Source of the DNA: Berberis thunbergii | Taxonomy: Eukaryota; Streptophyta; Magnoliopsida; Ranunculales; Berberidaceae | Direction: 5' to 3' | Assembly: GCA_003290165.1 (NCBI GenBank) | Contig: QNQO01000524.1 | Location: 620,001-684,000, forward strand | DNA length: 64,000 bases | Shown: one piece after another, positions 20,701-32,471 of the stretch | Position numbering within the stretch: position 1 is the first letter of the stretch | Layout: the number at the start of each line of letters is the position of its first letter | Made by a program: the position numbers and the translations under genes | Notes under the pieces: generated by a model | Told to the model about the DNA's origin: nothing | Seen by the model: the letters and a program-made list of their open reading frames with translations, nothing else | Database searches by the model: none

Positions 20701-21298
20701 TTGTGAGACCCTAAGTGGGCGGACCTGAGGTGAGGGTGAGGGTGAGGGTAGAGGGCCCAATAGGCCAAGAAGGGTTGGACGAGCTACAAGGGGAATCATA
20801 GTCCCATATCGCCTGGGTGCGGGAGGGGGATGTGCTTTAAGTGTGCGAGGTCACTCTACATGACAACACGCGTTTTAAAGCCGTGCGGACCGGTTGGTAG
20901 CCCAAAGCGGACAATATGGTGTCATGTGGACCGGGTCGTTACAGGCTACAACTCAATGCCCATCAACCTTCCAGGGACTCTCTTCAACAAATCAATGAAA
21001 TCCAGAAAAGAATTGGCGCAAATCCTTGCGAAAATCCTCGACTCCAGAAGACAAAGCAAGGAAGAAAAAAATGACTTGCTTGGATCTTTCATGAAAGAAG
21101 GAGCATCTTTGACGGACGAACATATTGCTGATAACATCATAGGCGTCATCTTTGCAGCTAGAGATTAACGGCGAGTTTATTAACTTGGATTGTCAAATAC
21201 CTCGGCGAGAACCCGAAATTCCTAGATGCTGTCACTGTAAGTATTATTAGTTTTGTCTATAAGGAATTCAGTCATTATCAGTCAAAAGGTGCATATAT

Positions 21299-22028
21299 AC
21301 GGCAAATTGACGTTTGGGGACCTGTCAAGCAACCATTAGTGGGAGGTATGCGCTAATTTGTCATTTTTGTAGATGATTATTCAAGATGTGTGTGGGTGTA
21401 CACCATAAAGCATAAAAATGAGGTCTTGAATGTGTTCCTGAAGTGGAAAAAAATGATTAAAATTCATACTGGCAGAAAGATCAGAAGACTCCGTTCAGAT
21501 AATGGAGGTGAATACAAAGCTTATCCGTTCTTGCAAATATGTCAGGCTGAGGGAATTGTCAGACACTTCATGGTTAGAGATACTCCGCAACAGAATGGGG
21601 TGGCAGAACGCATGAACCGTACATTGCTGGAGAAGGTTCGTTGTATGTTGTCCAATGATGGATTGGGCAAAGCGTTCTGGGCTGAGGCTGTGACATATGC
21701 GTACCATCTCATCAACAGGTTGCCTGCGGCTGCGATTGATGGAAAAATTCCTATGGAGGTATGGTTTGGAAATCCTGCTAATGAGTATGATAGATTACAT
21801 ATCTTTGGTTGTCCTGCTTACTTTCATGTTCAAGAATGTAAGTTAGATCCCCGAGCCAAGAAAGCTATTTTCTTAGGTTTCGTGGATGGAGTAAAAGGCT
21901 ATAAGTTGTGGGTTCCTGAATTCAGGAAGATTGTTATTAGCAGAGATGTGACATTTGATGAGGCTTCTATGTTGAAGCCAAAGAACTCTCAGCAGGTGGA
22001 GAGTTCGACCATAGAGAATTCGCAGTAG
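21299..22028 (+). mobile_element. Ty1/copia integrase relic
   Basis: The frame reads DVWGPVKQPLVGGMR, a stop, then FVIFVDDYSRCVWVYTIKHK, RRLRSDNGGEY, FMVRDTPQQNGVAERMNRTL and HIFGCPAYFHV. The D, D and E of the integrase catalytic triad are visible (DDYSR, SDNGGEY and NGVAERMNR regions). The zinc-finger part, protease, gag and 5' LTR are missing: the element begins abruptly against the CYP707A copy C intron. A TAG at 22026 and an earlier TAA break the frame. Confidence 0.92.
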
Positions 22029-22945
22029 GTGGAGATTGATGCTACTCTACATATTCCAGCTAGTCATGTATCTACAGATGTAGTACCTACGGATTTCACA
22101 GTAGGTGCAGATGATGACACAAATAGTGAGACTGCGGTAAATACAGTTGATGACGTTTCAGAGACTCCAATTCAGAAGTCAACTACAACAAGTAGACCAA
22201 AGAGGAATGTAAAACGTCCTCAAAAGTTTAGTGACTGTGTTGCCTATGCACTTTCAGTAGTTGAGGATGAAGTACCTTCTACCTATAAAAAAGCAATTCA
22301 AAGTACTGACTGTGAATAGTGGAAGAAGGCTATGGATGAAGAGATTGCATCTCTTCATAAGAATGAAACATGAGAATTGTGTAGCTTACCGAAAGGTAAG
22401 AAAGCTATTGGGTGCAAATGGGTATACACAAAGAAAGAAGGATCTTCTAGTAATGGTGTGAGCTTTAAGGCAAGGTTAGTTGTGAAAGGTTATACTTAGA
22501 AGGAAGGTATAGACTACGATGAAGTCTTTTCTCCAATTGTGAAACACTCTTCCATTCGAATTTTGCTAGCCTTGGTTGCACAATTTGATATTGAGTTAGC
22601 TCAATTAGATGTAAAAATTGCGTTTTTACATGGAGAATTAAAGGAGGAGATCTATATGACTCAGCCAAATGGGTATAAGGTTGTAGAGAAAGAAGATTGT
22701 GTGTATAAATTGAATAAGTCATTGTACGAGTTGAAGCAGTCTCCAAGACAGTGGTACAAGCGGTTTGACCAGTTTATGCTAAGGTAGAGGTACACTCGAA
22801 ACGATTATGATCATTGTGTCTACTTCCGTAAGCTTCGTGATGGTTCATTTATATATTTGCTCTTATATGTAGATGATATGCTTATAGCCTCCAAGAGCAA
22901 GTATGAGATTGATAAATTGAAATGCCAGATGAGAACTCAGTTGAA
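22029..22945 (+). mobile_element. Ty1/copia reverse transcriptase relic
   Basis: A linker (to about 22316) precedes RT. The RT frame reads AIGCKWVYTKKEG, FKARLVVKGYT, then DYDEVFSPIVKHSSIRILLA, LDVKIAFLHGELKEEIYMTQ, CVYKLNKSLYELKQSPRQWY and LLYVDDMLIA. The YVDD catalytic box is intact. A Lys replaces the usual Thr in DVKTAFLHG. Stops at about 22317, 22371, 22497 and 22785 and a frameshift near 22945 inactivate it. Confidence 0.92.
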
Positions 22946-23794
22946 ATGAAGCATCTTGGTGAAGCTAAAAAGATCCTTGGCATGAAAATTCGAAGAGACA
23001 GGGTGAAGGGAACTGTGAGCTTGTCACAACAAGCATATTTGAAGAAGGTGTTACAACGATTTAAGATGAACGACAACACAAAATCGGTTAGTACACCTCT
23101 TGCCTCTCACTTCAAGCTTTTAGTTTCTATGTCTCCTAGCACTGATAAGGAACGAGAGTACATGGCTCAAGTGCCATATGCAAATGTAGTGGGAAGCTTA
23201 ATGTATGCAATGGTGTGTACGAGGCCCGACATTTCACAAGCAGTCAGAATGGTAAGTCAGTACATGCATGATCCAGGAAAAGGACACTGGCAAGCGGTGA
23301 AATGGATTCTACAGTACATCCTGGGTACAGTAGATGTTGGTTTACTATTTGAGAAGGATGTGAGTAATGGTCAACATTGTGTTGGTTATGTGGATTCAAC
23401 TACTGGTTATATCTTTACTCTTGCTAAAGGACCAGTAAGTTGGAGATCTACGTTGCAATCTACAGTTGCATTGTCTACAACTGAAGCTGAATATATGGCT
23501 GTTACAGAAGCCGTTAAGGAAGCAATTTGGCTTCAAGGGTTGCTTGATGACTTGGGTGTAATACAAGACCATCTAGATGTCTTTTGTGATAGTATGAGTG
23601 CCATTTATTTGGCGAAGAATCAAGTTCATCATGCACGTACGAAACACATTGATGTTCATTTTCACTTTGTGGGAGAAATCATAGAAGAAGGTGACATCTT
23701 ACTAAAGAAGATTGACACCAAGGAGAATCCTGTTGATATGTTGACAAAGATAGTTTCTGCACCTGGGGCAAATTCCAACATTGTTTGGACGTGA
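22946..23794 (+). mobile_element. Ty1/copia RT C-terminus and RNase H
   Basis: This long open frame holds MKHLGEAKKILGMKIRRD, VPYANVVGSLMYAMVCTRPD, then the RNase H block VGYVDSTTGYIFTLAKGPVS, TVALSTTEAEYMAVTEAVKE, DVFCDSMSAIYLAKN and ARTKHIDVHFHFV. It is the best preserved part of the copia relic. It ends just before the polypurine region ahead of the 3' LTR. Confidence 0.92.
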
Positions 23795-23902
23795 TCAACA
23801 TCATTCGTGCGTGTTGAACCCCTTTGGGGCTGTGAAGGGCAAAGATGGATATTGCTTGTGTAATCGGCTCATATTTGTGAAATCTTCACCGAGGTGGAGA
23901 AT

Positions 23903-24580
23903 TGTTGATACAGGGAACAAGACAAAGAATAGAAAAGTACCTGTGAATGCTCAATTTCGGCTTGTCGGCAATGGATTGCGGCATGTCGGCATGGAGGACA
24001 ATTGGATTTGAGCTGTGGATTTGCTAGATCTGAGTTGAACCTTCAAGAAGACAGCTAGAGGAAGAAAGAGGAAGATGGTGGAAGGTGATGGAACCCTCCA
24101 TCACCGCCTCCCTCCACTGCCAAGAGCAACCTACAAATAGAGGAACTCCTCTCCTCTTTAGGATAACATCTTCTTCATTGAGAGAGATCTTGAGTTGAGA
24201 AATTGAGAGTTAAGGGTTCCTCAAACCCTCTGTGTGTATTTGTGAGGGAGGAGAGAAAGAGAGGAGAGAGAAAAACGAAAAATATAAATTATGTTCTCTT
24301 TGTAAAGGATATACGCACCCCGTGTATATCCGTGATGTCACTCAAACACGTGTGTGTAAATGTTGTTGATGTTGTGTAATTCCCTCCATTTGTACTCCTC
24401 GATCTCATTAATAAAGCTATTCTCTTTTCCCGTGGATGTAGGTAAACTTGTCGAACCACATTAAATTGTTGTATGCAGTACGTGTTTTATTTATTTCCAT
24501 TTACTTTATATTGCCTTGTTTATAATTTGAATTTATTACTTTCTATTACAACTATCAATTGTATTCCGGAATCTGTTACA
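23903..24580 (+). repeat. 3' LTR of the copia relic
   Basis: The polypurine stretch GAGGTGGAGAAT ends at 23902 and is followed by TGTTGATACAGGG, the typical copia LTR start. The LTR probably ends with TGTTACA at 24580. It contains a TA-rich promoter-like region and a run of AG repeats near 24245-24275. The 5' LTR is not in the window, so the ends rest on motif only. Confidence 0.65.
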
Positions 24581-24984
24581 CTATAGCGAAGCACAACATA
24601 GCATTCATCAATGCCAACAATTACTCTAGTCTCACATCACAACTTTCCTTCCATTACTCTCCTCCATCTCCAATTAATGCAATCGTTCCCAATCAATCTC
24701 ACCCAAAATTTAATGCTTTTACACCTCCACTCTCCTTTTTTCACGCAGAGCCAAACAGGGAATGTTCCCTCCTCACTTTTTGCAAGCTACACATGGCCAA
24801 GCTGCATCTTCCTTCTCTTCCTACATTCAACAAGCAACACGTGGGTTAATTTCTCTTATTCCCTCAACAATACAGCTTGTTAGGACACATTCAGCTCCAA
24901 ACGCAAATTAATGCGAATATTGCTAACGGTCAACCGACCACTAAAGAGCTTTTGATGTCATCTACTGACTGACGCCCCTTATTC
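24581..24984. other. Spacer with no recognisable gene
   Basis: Pyrimidine-rich sequence between the copia LTR and LINE B. Open frames here are short and unrecognised. Confidence 0.4.
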
Positions 24985-25999
24985 ATGCTTGGCAGACCAA
25001 AAAGATTTTTTGTACCTCCATGACAATACCACTTGCACCCACCCAAATGGTTCTTCAAATTGGTTTTCCTCAAGACAACCTCGCAATGGAACAGACTCCG
25101 GTGCCGGTTCAGCTAAATCATGACTCCCTCTTATCATCTTCGCTGAGTTTTCAACAGAATGCTCCATTTCAATCATCTACACAAGTTCCACGATCAGGCC
25201 CTCCCTCAACCTATGTGCTTCATCAGCAGGTGCAACCACCCTACTCTGGAACAGTGTTTCACCTAAGCTCTTCCAAGTCTACTACAGAGCAAATTTTCGG
25301 CCCTCGATTTTTTGGACTCATTTTCAATGGAGCCCCCCCTCCATGGAATTTTGCAACAACACTGTGATGCAAATACATACCACAATGGGAAATCTATACA
25401 ATTGTCAGTACCCCTCTTATCATGGATTGATGAGCGGCCCAAGTCCTCCATAACCAACTTTGGCTCAGTATGAAGGTATACCACAGGAAGTGACACACGC
25501 AGATCGCATACAAGGGGCTAGGAGAAGAACAATATTAAGAATGAGAGCGAAATATCAGAATACAACTTTATCTCTCCCACTCGACTTCATCGCACTGGTA
25601 CCATCTCAATCCATTCAGATAGTTCAAACCAAACTTCATCTCAAACAGACAAAAAAAAAAGTTAGATATGGTGGACAATGTGGAGGTCAGGGCCACTGGT
25701 AAACGACCTATATCAGAATGGTTGCCCAGGAACAGGTTCAAGTTCTGACTGCAGAAAATCAATCACGGACAACAGGGTCTTTTCAGGCTACTGTGATTAT
25801 GGCCCTAGGAGTGTTTGAGCAACCCCAGGCGTCACCACCAGGTTTTCCTACCATCATCAGTACAAAGGTTCATCATAGCTCGACAATATACATTCCTCAA
25901 TTTGATTCTAATGAGATATCCAATCAGTCATCCGCCTACCCAGACACTGCCACGGAGGAGCCGATGACCGCCATTGTAGGGTTGCCACAATTGCCATGA
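24985..25999 (+). mobile_element. LINE B, probable ORF1 C-terminal remnant
   Basis: Two plus-strand frames (25020-25367 and 25718-25999) encode Gln/Pro/Ser-rich protein with no domain I recognise. Assignment to LINE ORF1 rests on position: the second frame stops with the TGA that overlaps the ATG of the endonuclease frame. Between them the frame shifts and includes a short Gly/Gln stretch near 25690. Identification is by inference. Confidence 0.45.
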
Positions 26000-26605
26000 T
26001 TTTTTCATGGAACGCAAAGGGCATAGGGTCGCCTTGCACATTCAAAACCTTGAAGACCATCTCCCGCAAGTGCAAATCAGACATTGTTTTCATTTCCAAA
26101 ATAAAGGCTTCTTCTTCCGAAGCGGATCACATACGCATGAGGCTGGGGTACTTTGGAGCTTCAATACCAACTAGCAGTATATCAGGTGGTCTTGCTTTGT
26201 TACGGAGAGAAAGTATTGGTCTTAATATTATTTTTTCTTGTAAATATTATTTTTACTGCAATATTGCTACTTACTATGCTCGAGATAATTGGTCTATCAT
26301 TTTTGCTTACGGAGAACCTAACCCTTCTCCCTGGGCTCCTTTTTGGAACTCTCTCTTTCAAGTTTATTCACTTCAAGATAACCCTACCATCATCCTTGGG
26401 GATCTTAATGCCATTTCATCACCGGAAGATAAACTAGGAGGTAGGAAAGTCACAACTTCTAATATGAAACACCTCTGGAACTTTATGACGAACCATAATT
26501 TGATTGACCTTCCCCTCAATGGTTCTCATCTTATCTGGAACAACAAAAGAAAATATCACCATGGGATTAAGTCTAAACTTGATAGCATCCTAGTGCCCAC
26601 TGAAT
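25996..26605 (+). mobile_element. LINE B ORF2 endonuclease domain
   Basis: An APE-like endonuclease at the N-terminus of LINE ORF2, the enzyme that nicks target DNA. I can read FSWNAKGIG at the start, CKSDIVFISKIKA, SGGLALL, PTIILGDLNAISSPEDKLGG and LDSILVPTE. The Glu normally found in the SE(T)K motif is replaced by Lys, and later catalytic motifs are cut by a stop at 26605. The ATG overlaps the stop of the upstream frame in the form ATGA. Non-functional now. Confidence 0.88.
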
Positions 26606-28293
26606 GAATGGGTCGTTTTTTATCCCTCAATCTTAGATATAATTATTCACACATCCACTTCTGATCATAGGGCCTTATCCCTACAACTGGTTTTGAAATC
26701 ACCTCCAGTCCAAAACATTCAGATTCTTTCACTTGTGGACTAGAGACCCGAGATGTCATCAGCTTGTCCAATCTTCCTGGTACCCTTGGAATCTTGCCAT
26801 CCCCTCCCAAAACTTCCACTTAAAAATTAAAAAAACTTAATCATAAATTAACCAAGTGGAACAAACAAGTATTTCGCAATATTAATCAAAGCATCAAATA
26901 AACCCTTACAGCCTTGGACAGTCTTCAGAATGCTGCCCCATCCCTAGAAAATGCTTCAGCAATCTCTGTACTAGAGGATCGCCTCTTGAAACTCTATCTA
27001 CGGGACTTTTCTGGAGGAATAAATCCGGAGAATCCTGGCTCAAAGATAGCCAACAAAAATACCAAATTCTTCCATTTATCTACACTGCTTCATCGGAAGA
27101 GGAATCTCATTCTCCGCCTTAGTGATGCAACAAACAATTGGCATTCAAGCCATGATTTGGTTGGTCAAGTCCTCAATGGGTATTTTGAAAATATTTTTTA
27201 ATCGGTTCACCCGGAATCCAACCATAATATTTCTCCTTGTTCACTCCTTCTACCATGGATCTAGACAATGAGGCTCTTCTAGCCATTCAGGAGGAAGAAG
27301 AAATCAAGTCAACCATCTTCAGCATGGGCAGTCACAAGGCCCCTGGACCGAATGGCTTTCATGATTTCTTCTTTAAACACTACTAGGACATTGTTTAGCA
27401 GAACATTGAAGTGGTACACAACTTCTTCACCACACATATTCTAGATCCCAAATTCAATGAAACCTTTTTAATTCTGATTCCCAAGGTCTCAAACCCAACC
27501 ACCCCGGATAAGTTTCGGCCTATTGGTCTATGCAACGTAATCTACAAGACCATTTCTAAGATTCTTGCAAATAGACTAAAACCTCATCTTGAATAGATCA
27601 TTTTCCCAAATCAATGAGCCTTCCTTAAAGGCCGACCCATATCGGATAATGTATTTTTTTGCCCATGAAACCTTTTATCAAATGAAACAATGCCGCAAAA
27701 AGAAACAAGAGTGGATGACAATCAAGATAGATATGGCCAAAGCTTAAGAAGAGTGGAATGGTCATTTTTACTCCAAATCCTCAGGCAATTAGGATTTGCC
27801 GAAGGTTGGTTTCATATGGTAGAACAATGCATCTCCACAACTAACTCAGAGTTCTGCTTAATGGTTCGCCTTTACCTACTATCCAACCTTTTAGAGGGAT
27901 CCGTCAAGGAGATGTTTTTTCCCTTTATCTCTTCATCTTAGACACTGAAGCCCTTTCACCTATGCTTGCCAGAGCTGAAACAACAAATCTTATCAAAGGG
28001 ACCATAATCGGCGGCACTCCCCTTTTCCCAGTCATCTACTCTATACAAATGATCTGATGTTTTTTTGCCGAGCCTCATTAACGGAGCCCCACTCTGTTAA
28101 GGATTTGTTATCAAAATACTGCAATGCCTTCGGCCAAACAGTAAACTTTGACAAGTTCTCGGTCTTTTACAATTCAAATGTCCACTCGAGACATGAAAAA
28201 ATGATCAATAGGATTCTGGGGGTCTAAGATGTATAATCCAAAGGATAAATATCTTGGTACACAACTCCTCTCTAAGAAGAAAGCGATAGACTT
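26606..28293 (+). mobile_element. LINE B ORF2 reverse transcriptase region, first part
   Basis: Frames with many stops encode the linker (STLLHRKRNLILRLSDATNN), the RT block ETFLILIPKVSNPTTPDKFR then PIGLCNVIYKTISKILANRL, and later RT fragments (SNLLEGSVKEMFF for LxGxRQGD). No YADD is readable. The RT is interrupted at KKKAID by the LTR-like element at 28294-30709 and resumes at 30715. Confidence 0.8.
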
Positions 28294-30709
28294 TGTCACG
28301 CCTCAATTTTCGAGAAAACGAAAATCCTTATATCCACGTAGGATTAGGATTATCCGCTTTCCCAAAACTCGGGACGTAAAAATTTAACAACAGAAGCATT
28401 AAACAAAAATTAACATAGACAAAATATTCTAACCAGAAAACTCTTTGGAAATGATCGCTCCTAAAAACAAACAACCAAAGATGTCGTCCAAAAACTCTAT
28501 AATTTGAAAAAAGCTAAATGGCTACATTCCAATAAGAACATACTCAAGAAGCAATAAACTTACTTGAGTCAGCGAGGTAGCTAGTAAGAGTAATCTCCAT
28601 CCTTATAAATAAAATAAGTTACATGCTTTAATATAAAATTTTCATAAACAAGAAAATAACACTCAAAGTCTTGTAGTTCCTCAACGAGACAAACATTTCA
28701 TACTACTAAGTTTTATCATGCTTAAAATACACATTTATTTTACCAACACTTATAAAGTAAAGGTTGAACGTGGTAAGTCTGACCTAAACAAATTGTTAGT
28801 AGACTTATCATCCTGCACGGAACGTTTAGAAATAAATGAATAAAATTCATAATTTATCGATCCTCATAAATACAATTTATTTTCAAATAAATACAAATCA
28901 TACTCATAATCACCATTACTTAGATATCAACAAAATACATTTTACCTTAAGGAAGACATGTAGTTTTCATTCTAAGGTCGAACAATTTTTTAGTTTCTTC
29001 CCTTAAGACAATCATGCACATACACAAAAATCTCGCTTCTTTTCGACAATCGCACTATCCTCCTTGTGCTAAACACACCCACCCAAGTGTGTCTCCCTTG
29101 CCTTTGAAATCATTCGGGGCATACGTGTTCCAAGTGGAGTGCCACATCGATGAACATGTCATCTCACCCGAAGTTCGATTCATGGCAAACATTTTTTAAA
29201 TACTATACGTACTACCGAATTCACATGGAACGACGTACCTGATATGCAAGTAAGTCTGCATACCGAAATTATATATCATGTATACAAGCAAGTTTGTATA
29301 TAAAAACACATTTTTCATTTTTTTCTCTCAGGGTTGTGGAAAAGAGCACAAAAGAAAATCAATTAACTCTTAAAACTCTTTTACGGTGACATATTGTCAA
29401 CCATGACAAATCAACCATAATATTTACAATTCTATTGGGGAAACATATAATAATTTCATAAATAATAAATCTCAAGTTATAGACATCACAACATCATGTA
29501 AAAGTCATTTATATCACACGTCAAATAAATCTCACACACTTATAATGGGTTTGCAATAATCGTACATATATTTCTATAAAATAATTAAGCTTTATTAATA
29601 AACAATAAAATTATATACATTATATGAAAACTAACAATAATTTAATTGGCAATCCCACATATCCCTACATGTTTAACTAATGACAACATTTATATTAAAA
29701 AAAAAACTAAACTTAATTTACAAACACTCATATTCATTTAGACTCATCACACTTACACTATCCACATAATTAATTTACAATCAAGCATGTAAATACAAAT
29801 AATCTAACAATAATAGTTACTAACCACATAATTAATTTACAGTCAACCGTGTACATAAGAATAATCTAACAATAACATCTATCACATAATTATCAATTAC
29901 TTTAAGACATTCATGTATTGTATTTTAGCAAGGTAAAATAGAGCGAAAAATTACTCACCTCAAATAACACCTAACCATTTTAGAAATACAAGTTACCAAT
30001 CAAAATAAATCATAATATCATATTAGAGAATGAGAAAACTCACTAACTTCTACTAAAAAGTTTTATATACAAGGATTTCTAAAATTCAATCAGCGGCATT
30101 TTTCTCTGCCTCGAGGAGATCTAACCGTTGGAAGGACAAATGTATTTTTTTCATAAGTGTGTTATGAATTTAGAGATTTAATTTGAAAAGATTCTGACTT
30201 CTAGAAGGTCTCGATCACTAGAAACACTAAGATTGCACAGAGCCGTCTTTATTACGAGATTTAAATAAAAACCTAATTATGAGTTTTCTCTTTTAACTCA
30301 ACCACTTCATACGACAATACAAAAAATTTCATATTTTAGAGTCATATCCGTATTAAATACTAAACTTAATCAATTGATTAATCTACAAAAAGTAAAAGAG
30401 AATGAAGAAAACTCATCGGTGCTATGCAATCTTTTTCTTTTTCTTTCACCTCTTTTCCCAAATTCTTTGCGTAAGTTCCTCCCATTGTTTTGTGTGTGTA
30501 CAAGAAAAGAATGAGGCTAGGTTTTCCAACTCTTTTATAAACCTTTAATTAGGGTTTCCTAATTTTATTTTTTTGGTAAATGTACACACACTTTCTACTC
30601 ATTTAACCACTAAAAATAGAAAATTAGTTTTACACATTATAAAATTATAATACATTACAAATTAATAAGTAAATATTATTTATATTTGTGTAATTAGGCG
30701 GGTATTACA
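28294..30709 (-). mobile_element. LTR-like element, short copy, inserted in LINE B
   Basis: It begins TGTCACGCC and ends GTATTACA like the 8470-12151 copy and matches it along the flanking parts, for example the ATCCACGTAGGATTA, CGGCTACATTCCAA-like and ACCCAAGTGTGTCTCCCTTGCC regions. The LINE reading KKKAIDFQF is restored when it is removed. Target duplication is ACTT with one mismatched base beyond (GACTT left, TACTT right). It is 2416 bp, lacks the aldolase segment and has no coding capacity. A TATA box lies near 30527-30538 on the minus strand. Solo LTR or large non-autonomous LTR element. Confidence 0.7.
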
Positions 30710-30714
30710 TACTT

Positions 30715-32391
30715 TCAATTTATGGTGGAGAAGATTCATAGTAAACTCTTCTCTTGGATGGCTAAGGTGTTATCCCAAGCTGGTAGAACGATTATGGTCA
30801 AGGCGGTCATTAATTTCATCTCGGTCTACACCATGCAAACTTTTCTTCTCCCGTCTTCTGTTACTACCAAACTTGAATCCATGGCTAGAGATTTTTGGTG
30901 GAATGTGACAGAGGACGGTAATACCAAACATCTTTGCACTTGGAAGCGGATTACTCTCCCCGGACATATGGGTGGTTTGAATATTCCTTGAGCTGGACAT
31001 AAAAACCTAACCTTGAAAGCTAAACAATTTGGCAAGCGATCACGATGCCTTCAAACCCTTGAACCTTGCAGCTTAAAACGATATGCTTCAGGAACAAAAG
31101 CATTTTCCAACTCCCGAAATCTACCAATGCGGCTTCCTTTGCCTGGCATGGTAGCCTCGCGGCTCTTGCAAAAATGAAACTCCACCTCCTTTGGCAAATT
31201 CTTTCCGGTAATGAAATTGATTTGTGGAAGGATTGTTGGGTCAAACCAGGTGTGATTTTAGCAAACTGAACCATCCATCCAACCCTCCCACTACTCCATC
31301 AACAAAATCCCCAACCTTTGGAATCGTGAGGGACAACCTGCTCATCATGTCCTTATTTTCCCAATCGGTAGCCAAAGACATTTTGGATATTGCTATCCGA
31401 CCATCCCTTTCCCCGGATACCCTTATCTGGAATTTTGACTAGAGAGGTTTGTTCTCAATCAAAAGTGTGACCAATGCTTTCATACTTGCAAACCTTGAGA
31501 CCTCAACTTCATTTCCTTCTGGCGTTCAACTTCTTGCCAAGATATCTCGAGAATTGTGGCAGATAAAAGTCCCTGCTTCCGCAATTCTTCTTCTCTATAA
31601 AGTCTCCCAGAACATTCTACCCACGATGACAAATTTGAACAGGATTCATATGCAAATTGAGGATTGTTGCATATTTTTCCGAGATCACAATGAAACCACA
31701 CACTTGTTCTTTCTTTGCTCAGGGATTCGACGTCTCTGGCTCATTTCCTCACTCCCTATAAACTGGATTAACACCAATTTCTCTGGCCAATCCACAATGG
31801 AGTTTTGTCAATTCATGTGGGATTATGCCGCAATACATCCCATTCTCAAAGAGGAAATGTTTTCCCAATTCACAACAATCATTCAGACAATTTGGAACCT
31901 TCGTAATAGAATCATTTTTTCTAATATGAAGTTTGCCGCTCATAGTTTTACACAGACCGTTAATCACACTTGGTCTAACTGACAAACACAATGGTTCACC
32001 CCCCACCCCCCACACACACCAGCACCACCACCGAGAAAGAGAGAACATTGATCATGTCTTATTGATCCAGGGCCTTCAAACAACTATTATAGATTTCCAT
32101 CCTCTTCCCCGCATTCAACCTTCTTCTAGCACTACCACATGCCCTTTACCAGATATCCAATTAGCTAGACTGCAAACCATCCAACTGCAACTTTAGGCTG
32201 CACACCTTCACCAGATCAATAATTCTTCTAGAGGCCACAATCCTATTCCCCATACTCTGAATCCTGAGACGATAGTGGTTTCTTATGATGCTTGCTTTTT
32301 TGCCACTTCTCAGTAGGGAGCTTATGGGGTTTATGCAGTGGATGCATTGGGTAGGATACGTGCTCAGGTAGCGTGCAATTTAAAAAAAAAA
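30715..32391 (+). mobile_element. LINE B ORF2, C-terminal part
   Basis: Resumes with FQFMVEKIHSKLFSWMAKVL, GRTIMVKAVINFISVYTMQT and CTWKRITLPGHMGGLNIP, which is the region just after RT. A block matching LINE A follows (SFAWHGSLAALAKMKLHLLW, ILSGNEIDLWKDCWVK). The open frame at 31449-31982 is the zf-RVT region (ISRELWQIKVPASAILL, ETTHLFFLCSGIRRLW). A start of RNase H, VVSYDACFFATS, follows at about 32280. Stops and frameshifts show decay. An A-run lies at the end. Confidence 0.82.
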
Positions 32392-32471
32392 TCAATCTTA
32401 TAGACACGTTCAATTTGAGTTTCTCTTATTTATTGCTATGAAGAAAGCCACCAAAAAAAAATTCAATCTTA

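Larger units (their letters stand above)
17943..20943. mobile_element. Composite of TRIM retrotransposons, head-to-head
   Basis: A 3001-bp insertion in CYP707A copy C, flanked by a perfect 5-bp duplication GGCTA (17938-17942 and 20944-20948). Both termini are the same LTR end, TGTAACGACCCGG at the left and its reverse complement at the right. Inside, LTRs of about 245-265 bp (TGTGAGACCC...GGTCGTTACA in sense) alternate with internal domains of about 105-120 bp. The internal domains have a primer-binding site complementary to initiator tRNA-Met (TGGTATCAGAGC) and a purine tract (AAGGGGGGTGGA). This is the architecture of terminal-repeat retrotransposons in miniature, which code for nothing and rely on other elements. 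The left 2.2 kb is in minus orientation, the right 0.6 kb in plus orientation. Confidence 0.88.
20334..20943 (+). mobile_element. Complete TRIM unit in plus orientation
   Basis: 5' LTR 20334-20584, internal domain 20585-20701, 3' LTR 20702-20943. The PBS (TGGTATCAGAG, 20587-20597) starts two bases after the 5' LTR, and the purine tract (20689-20700) directly precedes the 3' LTR. At about 610 bp and without coding capacity this is a canonical TRIM. Confidence 0.88.
17377..21298 (+). pseudogene. CYP707A: CYP707A pseudogene, copy C, split by a TRIM composite
   Basis: The sequence joins the gene within exon 2 (SPEAAKFVLVTKANLFKP) and keeps the segment deleted in copy A (PEAIKNIVNDIENLALDS). It retains the following intron and exon 3 from about 17845. 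Exon 3 is cut after GAGAAGGGCTA at 17942 by a 3001-bp insertion, resumes at 20944 with GGCTACAACTCAATG, and runs to 21236. A lesion after FAARD creates a stop near 21166. The following intron is copied as far as about 21298, where a copia fragment starts abruptly. Exon 1, exon 4 and the heme exon are missing. It is closely related to copies A and B, including introns. Confidence 0.92.

Noticed and set aside
18087..20799. Many similar Pro/Ser-rich reading frames of 60-100 codons on both strands
   Set aside because: They recur with the 365-bp period and are frames of the TRIM LTR and internal domain, which do not code.
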